Assembly: GCF_016859285.1 (NCBI RefSeq)
Contig: NC_053417.1
Span: 14,442,206-14,506,205, forward strand
Origin: Xiphias gladius
Taxonomy: Eukaryota > Chordata > Actinopteri > Istiophoriformes > Xiphiidae
Reading direction: 5' to 3'
Length of the DNA stretch: 64,000 bases
The position numbers and the translations under genes were made by a program. Positions 1 to 41,300 of this stretch are shown here, in pieces. Under the pieces are notes generated by a model. That model did no database searches. It was not told where the DNA came from and was given only the letters and a program-made list of their open reading frames with translations. Position 1 is the stretch's first letter. Every line of letters begins with the position of its first letter.

Positions 1-540
1 CAGCCCGTCTAATTTCATCATCGGTATCCCGACAAGGACCTGCTTCTGCCCTCACTGCTGTGTCTGAAGGACGCCCGCAGCTTGGTTCGAGAAAGCCTTC
101 ACGCGGCCCAGTGGCCCAGTACCTCGACCACCTACCGGAGAGACCCCCCCCCCCAAAAAAAAGAAGAAAACTGAAAATGAACCAACCTCGTTGAGCAGAA
201 AGATGCTTGAATTGGTCAGGGACATCCGCAGTTAACGGGGATCTCGGTCACCTCAGCCCAACTTAGGTCGGAAAAAAAAAAAAAAAAGACATCAGCCGAA
301 GACAGAGCACCGCCCCTCGTCCAAACATTTCCACGACACGGGAGAGAACGGCTCGGCTGCTGCTCAGCGCAGCGTTTGGACCCGAAGCTCCGGCGGCATC
401 TGCGCTGTGAAATCCCTAGTTTCTGGATTCACGGCGTGATCGGTGGCTGTACACGGAGCCACGCGCGCGGGCACACAGATGGATAGATTACGGCTTTGGT
501 GATAAATTATGCAAAGACCTGCACTTTTCACACAGCCCAG
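1..540. promoter_or_regulatory. CpG-rich patch at left edge, possible promoter or UTR
   Basis: Positions about 290-500 are clearly richer in CG dinucleotides than the AT-rich DNA that follows, for example around the run of CGCG near 460-470. No open frame here resembles a known protein, and I cannot place a splice site with confidence. It could be the promoter or untranslated exon of a gene lying to the left, or a distal upstream exon of adcy6. In human, CACNB3 lies head-to-head with ADCY6, so a cacnb3 promoter on the minus strand is one possibility, but this is inference only. Confidence 0.3.
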
Positions 541-3458
<2,918 letters not shown>

Positions 3459-3469
3459 GGAGAGACTCT

Positions 3470-3600
3470 GGGAGGTCGAGGCGGTGGGAATGTTCTGTAT
3501 CTCTGGCTGCGGAGAGCGAAGGTTGTCCGGCCAATTTCGCAGTGGCTCCTCGCTTCCCTCGGAACCAACGCCGCTTCCAGACGGACAGACCCGCGTCCGA
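3470..3600 (+). promoter_or_regulatory. adcy6: Putative adcy6 core promoter
   Basis: CpG-dense DNA begins abruptly after the GAGA tract. It contains a CCAAT motif at 3531-3535 and no obvious TATA box. It ends in a strong splice donor at 3696, which suits a CpG-island promoter with an untranslated first exon. CpG density stays raised to about 4480. The start site is not determined by sequence alone. Confidence 0.5.
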
Positions 3601-3695
3601 AGCGCGTGACGGCGGCTGCGTGGGGACCGGAGACGGGGCTAAACTGGATCTCCACTGCAGTGTTACAGTTACTCCTGTAACGAGGATAGCCAATG
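3600..3695 (+). other. adcy6: Putative adcy6 5' untranslated exon 1
   Basis: A CpG-rich segment ends at CAATG|GTAAGT, a near-consensus donor with the intron starting at 3696. The next credible acceptor on this strand that joins a coding exon is at 6384-6385, one base before the adcy6 ATG. The 5' boundary is a guess placed downstream of the CCAAT motif. An ATG overlaps the exon end (3693-3695). Read across the junction it continues into exon 2 in a different frame from the main ATG, so it would act as a short upstream start at most. Confidence 0.45.
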
Positions 3696-6385
3696 GTAAG
3701 TACACTGCCTCTCTGCCTCTCTCTTTTCCCGCGGCTCCGCACAATGTTAATTCGTCGCGGGTCCGCCAAACCGAAACGCAGTGAAGGGCTTCACTGGTCG
3801 GGGGGGAAACGCCAACAGCTGACTTGTACTCCAGTGTTTTGCTGCGATGATTGCGGCGGCGTTGAGGAGCCTGAACTGTTCTGCAGGACTCTACACACCA
3901 AGCATTGGTCCTTATGCAGGCAGTGGCAATTCATTCCTACTTTTTTTTTTTTTTTTTTTTTTAATGTGACTTTTAACGTGAATCCCTGACGAAGAGGCCA
4001 AATGGGCTGCTCTACAGTTTGCATTCAGGGCCATAACATTTTCACCCATTTCTTTCCGTCCAGTGACCTGTTTGGAGTCTAAACATAATGACGTACAGGT
4101 TCACATTGAGGCAGACAGGCCCGGTGGTGTTGCCCGTGTGGACCCGGGCATGCCTGCACGCTAGTCGCGCAAACTGGACCGGCTCCATCCCTGCGAAATC
4201 CGGGGAACCAGTGGCCAGGACTGAAGTTGCCCGACGGAATGTGTTACTCCCGCTAAGTTGGTAAAGGCGGCGATGTGTGTCGAGCTGCGCTCCCCTCTGC
4301 AGCCCACGCACTCACGGCTGACTCCGGGCGACCCAGTCGTGCGGTGTCTCCATGTGTAGCGTGGTTAAAGAGGCTACATTGGAACATCGAGGGCTGTCGA
4401 CTTCGCCTGCAGGCTGTTTGGATCGTGCTGTTATGTAATGCGCTTCGCCCGACTGCCCGCGACCAAACAGCCCGGGCCTACACGTGCAATTGCTTAACAT
4501 ATTTTTTCCCCCTCTATACTATTATTAGAATTAATATTATTATTATTATTATTATTATTAACATCGGGCCTCTGTTAGCAACGATGACGGGAAGGCTGCT
4601 GGTCAGTGTCGCATGGAGAAAAACAATATGCAAGATGTTATTAGTCAATAGAGGAATATAAGTGATAGCATCACCTTCTTCCTCATGTGTGATGCATGCA
4701 GGACGGCCCATGCGTGGTCCGGAGTTAATTCCTATTCTGTGGCAGATGCGTGCATGTACGGGTTGTATTACGCAAGAGCCGCATGCCGCTTCCTGACCTA
4801 TCGTAAATGTAGGAAAAGGTGAGTGGAGGACTAAGGTTATCCCTGCAGGAAGCCTGAGGGCTTGGAGCAGAAGCTGAACTCGCGACATATTTGCATCATC
4901 TGATTGGGTCATATATAAATTGATGTTCTTAGTATGAACTACCATGCTGAGTATTGTGCTGGTTTGTAATAGTTATGATTGGCTATAACTAGAGTATTAT
5001 CAGAAGGGGTTCAATTGAATTATATCTATTGAGGAAAAGTAGGAAAAATACTAAAGGTGTTATCGTTAATACAAAAAATGATGTATTTTAAACTCGATCT
5101 ATGAACCCTGGTGTGTATTTGAAGCCAGTCTTTCAGTTAGATTTTTTTGTGTGGTGGTTGAGCAACTCACATTACAAGCTGCTGTTGATTATAGACATGG
5201 CCATGTGTGCAGTTCATGTGTGCTCTTCCCACTGTTTGTCTCAGCTCAGTCAGCCTGGCAGAGATTTGCTTATTAAGTTTAGAGGTTAGCAGTGTCCTTC
5301 ACATGTGCTGCCAGAAGCCAGCTCTAGTGAGTCATCAAAGCTAATGGGGGAGGCATGGACAATTTAATCTGGACTGGAGAGCTCTTGATCTCTGATGGTG
5401 CCCACTCAGTAGGCCTTTGTTGTCAAACAGAGCGCACCCATCCCTGCCCACTCAAGATGGTAGGGGGCAGATTGTAGTGAATAGAGCATAGCACGGCACC
5501 AAGAAGAATGATTAGTCTCCTCAATAATGGTAAATGTTTAAAAAAAAAAAATGGAAAAAAATCCAGCAATCAGTGGAGAATTTGTTGAAATAGGACTGTG
5601 TTCAACCCCATAGTTTGATGACAAAACTGACCAGTGGCACCTGCTGCATGAGGCAATAATTGGAGGAGATTTTTTTTTTCTGTCACAATCCAGTGTTTTG
5701 CAAACAAAACAGCAAATCATTTCCATGGAAATGCCGTCCCAGGCTGGTGGGGAACGGTGATGAGGTAGAGTGGAACGGAAAGGACATTTACTAGATATTA
5801 TTTCCTGTCTCAGCTATTGATTGTCAAACTTTCTGCCGGAAAATTATACACAAAGACATGCACGAGCAAATATAAATAAACACAGTAACCCCATCAATAT
5901 TTATGATTCGACACGTTTGTTTTCCGTGATGTGCATGTATCTGTAAAGATCCTGATCTTTACGGATTCATGCACATGCATTGCCTGAGGTGATATTCCCT
6001 CAGGCAATGTTAGTTCAGCAACATCATGTGTATTGTTTGTGTGTTTTTCAAGGAAAACAGGTGGTCTTTAGAGGCACTAGGTGGTGTATAGGGCTGACAC
6101 ACTGACTGTTTCTACAGACGCAGGGTGGCTCAAACCCAGACACACCTCTGATGCCTCTGGCCAGTTTGAGCTCATGGTGTGTGCTCGCTGGGATGAACTA
6201 GTGGCCTGGCCAAAGAGCGCAGTGTTGCTACACGCGATAAAGCCCACACAGGTGAGAGGATCCTCAGAACTCTTTCTGAAACTGACATTATGCTTACAGG
6301 ATGCTCAGAGTAAATGTCATGACATTGTTTTATGTGGTGATCTTCCATCTGCATGTTCTGTCTGTGTCAATGTGATTTTGTTTAG
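3696..6385 (+). other. adcy6: adcy6 5'-UTR intron
   Basis: Non-coding stretch between the putative first exon and the ATG exon. It holds a poly(T) run (3941-3961), a moderately CpG-rich shore to about 4480, an (ATT)n microsatellite near 4536-4560, and two adjacent perfect inverted repeats at 5943-5962 and 5978-6009. No protein-coding exon is supported in it. Confidence 0.45.
4536..4560. repeat. (ATT)n trinucleotide microsatellite
   Basis: About eight tandem ATT/TTA units in the adcy6 5' intron. Short and otherwise unremarkable. Confidence 0.9.
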
Positions 6386-6386
6386 G

Positions 6387-33771
<27,385 letters not shown>

Positions 33772-35720
33772 CGTCAGACCGGCCGACCGCAGAGTGACTC
33801 CCACTGCACTGACAAGACAGAGACTAGCAGAGAGACAGAGTGGTCAGCACGGCGATGAGCACTGAAGTACCGTGCGAACACACTGGGGACAGGAGACGGC
33901 CGACAGAGGCGAGCTCGGCCTGTCTGTATGATGTCGTGTAATCAGATGCACACATGTAGGACGTTGTTCATGTTTGAAGGCTTTTTTCCCAAGCTGCTCG
34001 AGAGATCACGAAGCCCAGTTGCCTTAGGATGGAAGTGGCTATGCTTGTGTTTATGAGCAATAGTACAAGTATTTCATCTGGAGTCATTATTTATTTTTTG
34101 GTGGATGGATTTTTGTGATGACCTTGTACAAAAAAGGAAATATATACATATAAAAAAAAAAAAAAAACTACGTTATTCAAAAGAAAATATGCAAGGACAA
34201 CCTGAAGGATGACAATGACCAAAGAACAAATGTTTGATATGAAACACACACTAATGATTCTGTTCAAAAGTACAGTAACCTTAAGTAATTTATTCATCTT
34301 TTGACAGCAAAGGCCACGGTAACGTCACTGTCGTTGATAGGGACGAACTCTTTTTTGCTGTGGATTTATTCATGAAGGATAACACACACAACACACGCAC
34401 GCACGCGCGCGCGCACACACACGCACACACACACATAGATAGAAAACACTCACCACAAACTTGCTTGGACGTCTGTGTTTCTTATCAGGGCCTTCTTTGT
34501 TTCTTCCAGCCTGTGATTAGCCACAGTCTGGACACGAGGGTGTTTCGTGGTCCACTGATATGTGCGATTGATTACTTGCTCCAGGCAATGTATTTCTGGC
34601 TCAAGCCAAAAACAAGAAGTAGGAAACGAAGGAAAAACAGTTGTATTAGTATCACGGTACTGAAGAGCGATTGTGAAACTGTTATGAAACATTTTATAAG
34701 TGTGTGTGTGTGTGTGTGTGTGTGTGTTAGTGTGAGTGTGAGAGAGTAAAGTATGTATGCGTGTATGGCTGTGTGTGTGTGTGTGCATGGCTGTGAGCAC
34801 ACATAACTGAATGCTGATCTTTATCTTTAAAGGGGCATACTGTAACTTTTCACTGTGAGGTTTTTATGATACTGTATGACAATGCTTTCTTGCCAAACTG
34901 GTTACTGCAAGGCATGTTTTATATTATTTCTGAATTGTGTGTCCATTCCTGATATCTTGTGTCAAAATTATCATTTGAAGAGAATTATGTCTACATCTTT
35001 TACTGGAGTGTGATTTTGACTGGTTTCATTCCAACCTGAATAAGCGAAAGCTTACGAAACGTATATTTTGGATTGTGTTATAATGTTTGAACGTAAACTG
35101 GTTTCCTGACAGCTTCAGGATTAACTGTATGCAGGAATTCTCCATCTGCTCACAAGTATTGCCTTGAGATTATGCAGTTCCAAGGTCCGCCTTCTTCATG
35201 GACCAATATTCACAACTTGACACTACAGTATTTGACACTAGATGGTTGTAATTGGCACATGGAGGCTTGTAACCCCCAAAATTAGTTGTTTGGAACAATA
35301 ATAATATGAATGTAATGTAATGTAATAGAAATATTTTTGCCCAAAATGAAACTACTACTGAAGATAACCAGTCTTTACATTGCCTTTTGTACTGAGGAAG
35401 GAGTTGAATTATTGTATTACAGGCCAAATTGATTAGACTTCATGTTTGCTGTAAAGTGAAAGACTATTTTACTGGTAGACAAGCTTTACATCTGGTGTTG
35501 ATATGCTCACGTTTCTGTCTGAGCCTTAAAAATGTTGCCTTTATAGGCTATAAAAAAGATCCTCACTTCTCTTTGTCTCTCTCTGTCCTTACAATGAAAG
35601 GTCAACAAGACACTATTGTATTTTCCTTTAAAAAGTGACAGTTTAAGAACTAGTGCAATGATTGATTTGATTAAATTCCCCTTGGATAAGAAAGTAATAA
35701 ATGGCTGTTTTTGCATCCAT
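33772..35720 (+). other. adcy6: adcy6 3' UTR and poly(A) site
   Basis: Non-coding DNA follows the TAA at 33769-33771. The first strong AATAAA followed by a GT/T-rich element is at 35696-35701, giving a 3' UTR of about 1.95 kb. It contains a poly(A) run near 34153-34167, a CA/CGCG-rich tract at 34381-34436 and TG-rich tracts at 34701-34727 and about 34771-34784. The cleavage position is inferred from the signal. Confidence 0.75.
34381..34436. repeat. (CA)n tract with CGCG core in adcy6 3' UTR
   Basis: CA-rich alternating sequence with an internal (CG)n core (CACGCGCGCGCGCACAC), which strongly favours Z-DNA. TG-rich tracts about 270-340 bases downstream in the same UTR are complementary to its CA parts. 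Confidence 0.9.
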
Positions 35721-36780
35721 TGTGTTTATTTTCCTTGTTGTTTTCAGTGGAACCTATGGAAGCCCTGAAGGCAAGTGAAAAAAAAGTGTTGTTAGGACGT
35801 GTGTGATTTTGTAATGCTCGTTTCGGCCACAAGAGGGTGAAGTACACCACTACTCCAGTCTAAGTAGTACCAAAAGCATTCACGTTTTCTTCTAGGTGAT
35901 TTTTAATTTCTCCGTGTAAATTATGTGACATTATTGTCCTGTCTAATTAGCAAAGATATTCTGCTACAAAGGCTTTTACCCCTCAGAGATTGTTTTCAGA
36001 GATGGAGAAAAAACTTGATCTTGAAAAACTTGAAAAATGATCCTGGAGAAAACCAACAACAAACAAACTCATAATAACTTGCTTTTCAAGGCATCCATAG
36101 ATTAATTTAGATCTCTACAGTAGAGATTACAGTACAGTATATATTAAAAATAGACAACTAGGGCTTCACCTACTGAACCTCCAATTTGTCTCCATTAAGC
36201 TGCGGTGAGAGGAATAAATTGTAAAACATATTTAAACATATTTATGACTATTGCTGTTTCAGAAAAGTCCAGCGGACATTTACAGCGAACTGAAATTCAA
36301 AATCAAGTTCATTCTTTTTCTTTTAAACAGTCTACTTCCCAACAAAGCTTCAGCCTGCTCAGTGGTGTTGTTTTTTGTTTGAGTTGCTTCTCATTTGGAC
36401 CCCAAGTCAATCAGCAGCCTGCAATCAAGATTTCTCCCCGTGACTGAAACCCGAGAGAGGCCTCCTTCTCCTCTCAGTCTACAGTTTCAAGAGGCTGGTA
36501 CAGGAGAGAGTATTTGATTGCTTGCACATGAATAATGGATTTTCTGCTGAGGTAATAGCAATGTTCACTTACAGCACTCTGTGCTGGACATTAATTAAGA
36601 GACGCAAATTCCTCCTAGTCCCTGATGAAAAAGCACAGGTGTTATTGTAATAGGCTCCTGACACAGGGAGCTTTTCTGTGTCTGTAATATGCATTAGTAT
36701 ACTAGACTTTTACACTGATGTTTTGAGCTCACATATATTATAATCATATATTTATTTATTGTCATGTATTGTGTTAGCTT
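35721..36780. other. Intergenic DNA between adcy6 and galnt6
   Basis: About 1 kb with no supported gene. The portion 36270-36680 is less AT-rich and non-repetitive, with an ATTAATTAAG homeodomain-type core near 36590. It might be conserved non-coding DNA, which only alignment could show. Confidence 0.4.
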
Positions 36781-36829
36781 TCTCGCATTTGGCACACGCC
36801 GCATGGTTTTTTTCAATACAGGAACTCGT

Positions 36830-37155
36830 GCTCGGCCTCCAGCGAAACTCGCCTCTAACGTGCTGCACGGAAATAACTCGGTTTGAGTCGCACGCGCGCC
36901 GCCAGCAGGGGACTCCGACTAATCATTTCAACAAATGGCACCTGTTCGGCTGAGGGGAGAGTCGAAAGACCACGGAAGCGCTGTGTCCTGGTTGGCTCAA
37001 AACTGCGGCCCGACCGCCTCAAGGCACCGGGAGCCTCGCAGCGCGCTCGCTTGGCAACTTTCCAGAGAAGTGAAGCATTATCGGGTCGACCGGAACAGGT
37101 GTCGCGGACAAACTGCGCCCCTATTTTAAGGTTAAGCGGCGGCGTTTTTGAAGAG
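36830..37155 (+). promoter_or_regulatory. galnt6: Putative galnt6 CpG-rich promoter and untranslated exon
   Basis: CpG density rises sharply from about 36830 to 37180 in otherwise AT-rich DNA. A usable donor AAGAG|GTAGGA lies at 37155/37156. The first coding exon opens at an acceptor (TTTAACAG) at 38336, so an untranslated exon here spliced over about 1.2 kb fits. The start site and exact exon edges are inference. Confidence 0.45.
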
Positions 37156-37827
37156 GTAGGAGCCCATTCGTATCCATCTCTAGCGTGTGTTTGCGAGACC
37201 AACTGTGCGGTCCTATTGTTTCGTCTGTTAAATGTGATTTGTAGAGATTAGACATGGCTTCGCTGTAGGATTTTTGAATTGCTCTTCACAGCCTGACCGA
37301 AAGCTTCCTCTTTCATTTTTGGCCACTCAGCATCTCATCTTATTAAACGCAGCGTGTCTCCTTGTGCTTCATGTTGTTTCAAGCTGCAGAGAGTTGAGTA
37401 TTTGATCCTGACAAGCATCCTCATCTCCTCCTGGAAAATACGAAAAGTTGACCGGACGACACATAATGGTATTTTGCCAGTCAATCCAGATTTGCGAACC
37501 CACATAGAATTGAGTAGTAGTATTATATGTTTTCCTTCTTCCACCTCCTTTGTCCTAACTGTACTGACAACAAACTGGACTGTACTGTGGTCATTTCCCT
37601 TTTCTGGCACCCCGAGAGACCGTCCTCTTGAGTCACCTGTGAGGGAGGCTGGCTTGAGAGTGGAGTCCCTCACTGAACAGTGATCACCTAAGGACACACA
37701 GATGTCCTACATTGCAATGACAACTTGTTTCACTCAGCAGCTAACGGCCTCTTATTGTGTCAAGGCAGGGTGAACCTATGGTCCTGCCAAGCTCCACGTA
37801 GCAAACTCTACTTCCTGTAGCAGATGA

Positions 37828-38053
37828 CAGGTGATCATTACTGGTGAGGTGTCTTTGGAGAAGGTGTCTAAGCGAGGCGTTCTGCGTCACTTATTAACAG
37901 GCGTGGGAGTTGCAGAATGAGCCAGCAGTGTCTCGGCCCACCTGCTGCCACGTGGGTCCTGGAGGACTGTGGCCGGGGCAGTTGAATTCAGGTGTATACA
38001 GAGAGGTGTGGTGTGTTTGTTCACACTCTCCTCCTCCCTGTTCTCTCCACCTG
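37828..38053. promoter_or_regulatory. E-box cluster upstream of the galnt6 coding exon
   Basis: Four CAGGTG/CACCTG motifs (37828, 37939, 37989, 38048) and one CACGTG (37949-37954) lie within 226 bp of GC-richer intron or alternative promoter. CAGGTG is the ZEB/SNAI-type E-box that often controls epithelial genes. No binding is shown by sequence alone. Confidence 0.35.
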
Positions 38054-38363
38054 CCCTGTGGGACTGCTTCCTGAAGAGGCAGGGAGGGAGGGAGGGGCGA
38101 GGTTGGCTAGATTACCTGCTGCATTGACAGTTGCAGAGACGCACAAACCGGTTTAAGATATTTGTCTCCTGCTCGTCTTCCTTTTTTTACCACGGGAATA
38201 ACTCACTGAATGTATAACGAGTGGGATTTTTGAATATATTATTTTTAAACAGAGGTTGGTTGAAACCCTCAACGTAACATTCACAAATATTTTAGTCATT
38301 TTCTGGGGAATTCATTTGTTTTTCTGCCTTTAACAGCCTTTGGAGCAACACCCTTTCTGAAAC

Positions 38364-41300
38364 ATGCGGCTGTTTCCACGCCGGCGTATGTCTCCTCTGA
38401 AACTGGTCCTCCTTGGGGGGACTCTGTTCATGGTGGCCCTAGTGGTTCTCCAGAGGGATGTTGGCTCCTCGCCTGTTGGGGACCCCTGGTTTCAGGAGCT
38501 GGTGGACAAGAAGGACAAGGTGATGGTCATGGTCCGAGAGGCAGTCAACAACATTGGTTTCCAGATCGGAGCTCCGCAGCCACCATCGGTACAGGAGCAG
38601 CCCACCCAGGACTCCAACTGCCCCACTGGCTTCTACACACAGGCTGAACTCAAGCCTCACCTGGCGAGACCCCCGCAGGACCTCAATGGCCCCGGGGCTG
38701 ATGGGAAGGCATTTCAAAAAGACCATATGACCCAAGAGGAGGAGAGGGAGAAGGAGGAGGGTATGACACGGCACTGTTTCAACCAGTTTGCCAGTGACCG
38801 TATCTCAATCAGCCGCAGTCTTGGGGATGACACGAGGCCTCCAGAGTAAGAGCGTGCTCTCAAAATAATCTGACATAGTTTGGACTAATCAATGTTTTAC
38901 CATCAAGTTTGCTGACATGTACACAGCAGGCCAGATAATACCCTGCATCTCAGTTAGGGTCATGCTCAGAGTGATAAAATTATTTACATGCATTTTCATA
39001 TTGAGCTCACCATTATCCTGGAAAATGCCGTAGTTAAAAGGCTAATCTGAATGTAACCACAAAAACTGGTAGCAGCATGCACATGTCAGTATCCTGGATA
39101 ATTGAGACTGAGGCATTGTCTGCGTTCTAAACACTTTTACTTGGTGTAAATGATTATCCAACTTGACATTTGAACATGTCACAGGCTTGATAGGCTTTGA
39201 ACTATTTCATTTACAGGGATTTTAAGTGGCTTTTAAATGAGCTGACTGTTTCTGACTGTTTACACATGGGGCTATTTAAAGTGTTAGTGAGCAGACCTTG
39301 AATTTCTGCAAACAGTGGTCTGTTATAGGTGCCTCTGCAACACCTTGTGTGACTTTCATTTAATCAGATACGCCACTCACTCTTGCACAACCTTTGCTCT
39401 CTTGCTCTTTCTTCTCCTCTCTGTCTATCTTTGTGTTTTGATGCGGCTCACCCCCTTCGCTCAGGTGTGTGGAGAGGAAGTTTCGTCACTGTCCTCCTCT
39501 GCCCACCACCAGCGTTATTATAGTCTTTCACAATGAGGCTTGGTCCACCCTCCTCAGGACGGTCTACAGTGTTCTGCACACATCTCCTGCTATCCTGCTC
39601 AAAGAGATCATCTTGGTAGATGACGCCAGTACTGCAGGTACAACACTAATTACAAAACATACTCAAAGACTAGCTGACAACAGAATATAAAAGACATGGT
39701 AAATGAAATTTCACAGACTAGCAGAGTAGGTAGAGAACTACCAGTGCTGCATTACAGGAAAGAAAAAACAGCATAGAGTAGCAAAAAGGCACAGATAATT
39801 CATTCATAATTTTTTTTTTTTTTTTTTGCCACCAGTGTTGAAAATTAATTTGATGCTGAAAATAACCTCATTCTTCACAAAGTACTGACAGCTACAGTCA
39901 CTGTAAACAGGGCATGTTTCATAGTAAAGTCAGTTTAGTCAGGGGGAGTTATAAGTAATTTGTTAATTAAATTGACCTTCAGAGTTTTTCAGGCAGCATT
40001 TCAATTACAGTTAGGCATTAGCTTTGATAAGATAACATAGAATGGTGTTAGCTGGGGATTTTCAGGAGCATTTTTAGGAGCATGCACACACAGTAGCAGG
40101 TGGGTGGGGTTTCGCAAATACCAGAAGAGACCTCTATTGAGCTATATTTGTATAGAGACAACGGAGTCCACAGTTTCATGGGTGTATTTTCCATGTGCAT
40201 GTCCACAACTCTGGGTCTAGTGCAAATTGCAGCGGTGGCACCAACTTGACAGCAGAAAGATGGAGAACATCTAACCCTCCGAGGGCACCTCTGCCTCAGG
40301 GAGAGTTGGCAGAAGTGACAGAACAGTTATGATAAAAGAAGAACTTTTTCATATAATAATGTATGATTTGCATAATAAAGTGTTTTACAATTCAACACGT
40401 TAAGCGCTACAGCTTTACATTCCAAAAGATAAAAGTTCACTCTTGGGAAATGTCATGTATATAGTCTATAAGTGTTGTCTATAAATGTTTGTTACGATAC
40501 AATAAATTGTTAATTTTTTTTACTTTTTAGATGGATAAAAGAAACGTTCTTTTCAGCCTCTATAACCCACTTTAATTCAAAATGCAAGCCAGGCTTACTG
40601 CAGTGTTTCGAGCAATACTATCTAATATTCCAGGTGTCACATCGTGTGAGTCCTTGTACCAAAAGTGAGCTCGAGTTAGTGCAGAAAGCCTTAAAAAAGT
40701 TGATTCACAGTAGATGTACTTACACTGATTAGTGTAAACGTGTCATCTAGCCTGACCAGCATTGCAGAGGAAAGCAGGTATGAAAATGACTGAGTGGCAA
40801 TAATGAGTCATGCACACTGTTACGTGTATTGTCAGCATTTAGTATTTGTTAATAATGTTCAATGGCCTATTAACTGAGCATCGAATATTCTCTTTGTCAG
40901 ATATGTCTGTCATAAGCTAACGTGCCACTACCCTCAGCTGTATTTACGTGGTTCCTACTGTACCCAAACTTCCTCTTTTTGCTACCAGAGAAACAGCTTT
41001 TTTTGTCATTAAATGTATGACATTTCATGCTGCTTTCACTGAGACTGAAACGTATGAGAAATTCGCAGCGTGCATTGCGGTCATAAACGCTCTTTGAAAG
41101 GAAGTGTGACCCAGTTTTACCAGCAATGTTTCCACATCATTGCCTTTTGTACTGGAAGTGATCTCTCAGATATACATACGTATTTATGTATGTGCGAGGT
41201 GTTTTATTTCATACTAGGCTGGAAATAATTGTTTCAATGAACCCTTTTGGTTTTTATGTTTGAAGTCTTAAGCACCTCTTACCAAGCCCAGCATCACTGT

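Noticed and set aside
6081-6386. Open frame continuing 102 codons upstream of the adcy6 ATG, as if the N-terminus were longer.
   Set aside because: It begins with GTG rather than ATG. A good acceptor (GATTTTGTTTAG) lies just before the ATG, and the residues from MSWARG onward match the known ADCY6 N-terminus. The upstream frame is most simply intron.
36855-37251. Overlapping long frames on both strands in the galnt6 CpG-rich region.
   Set aside because: Long open frames are expected in CpG-rich DNA. None has protein similarity I can see, and the region fits a promoter with an untranslated exon.
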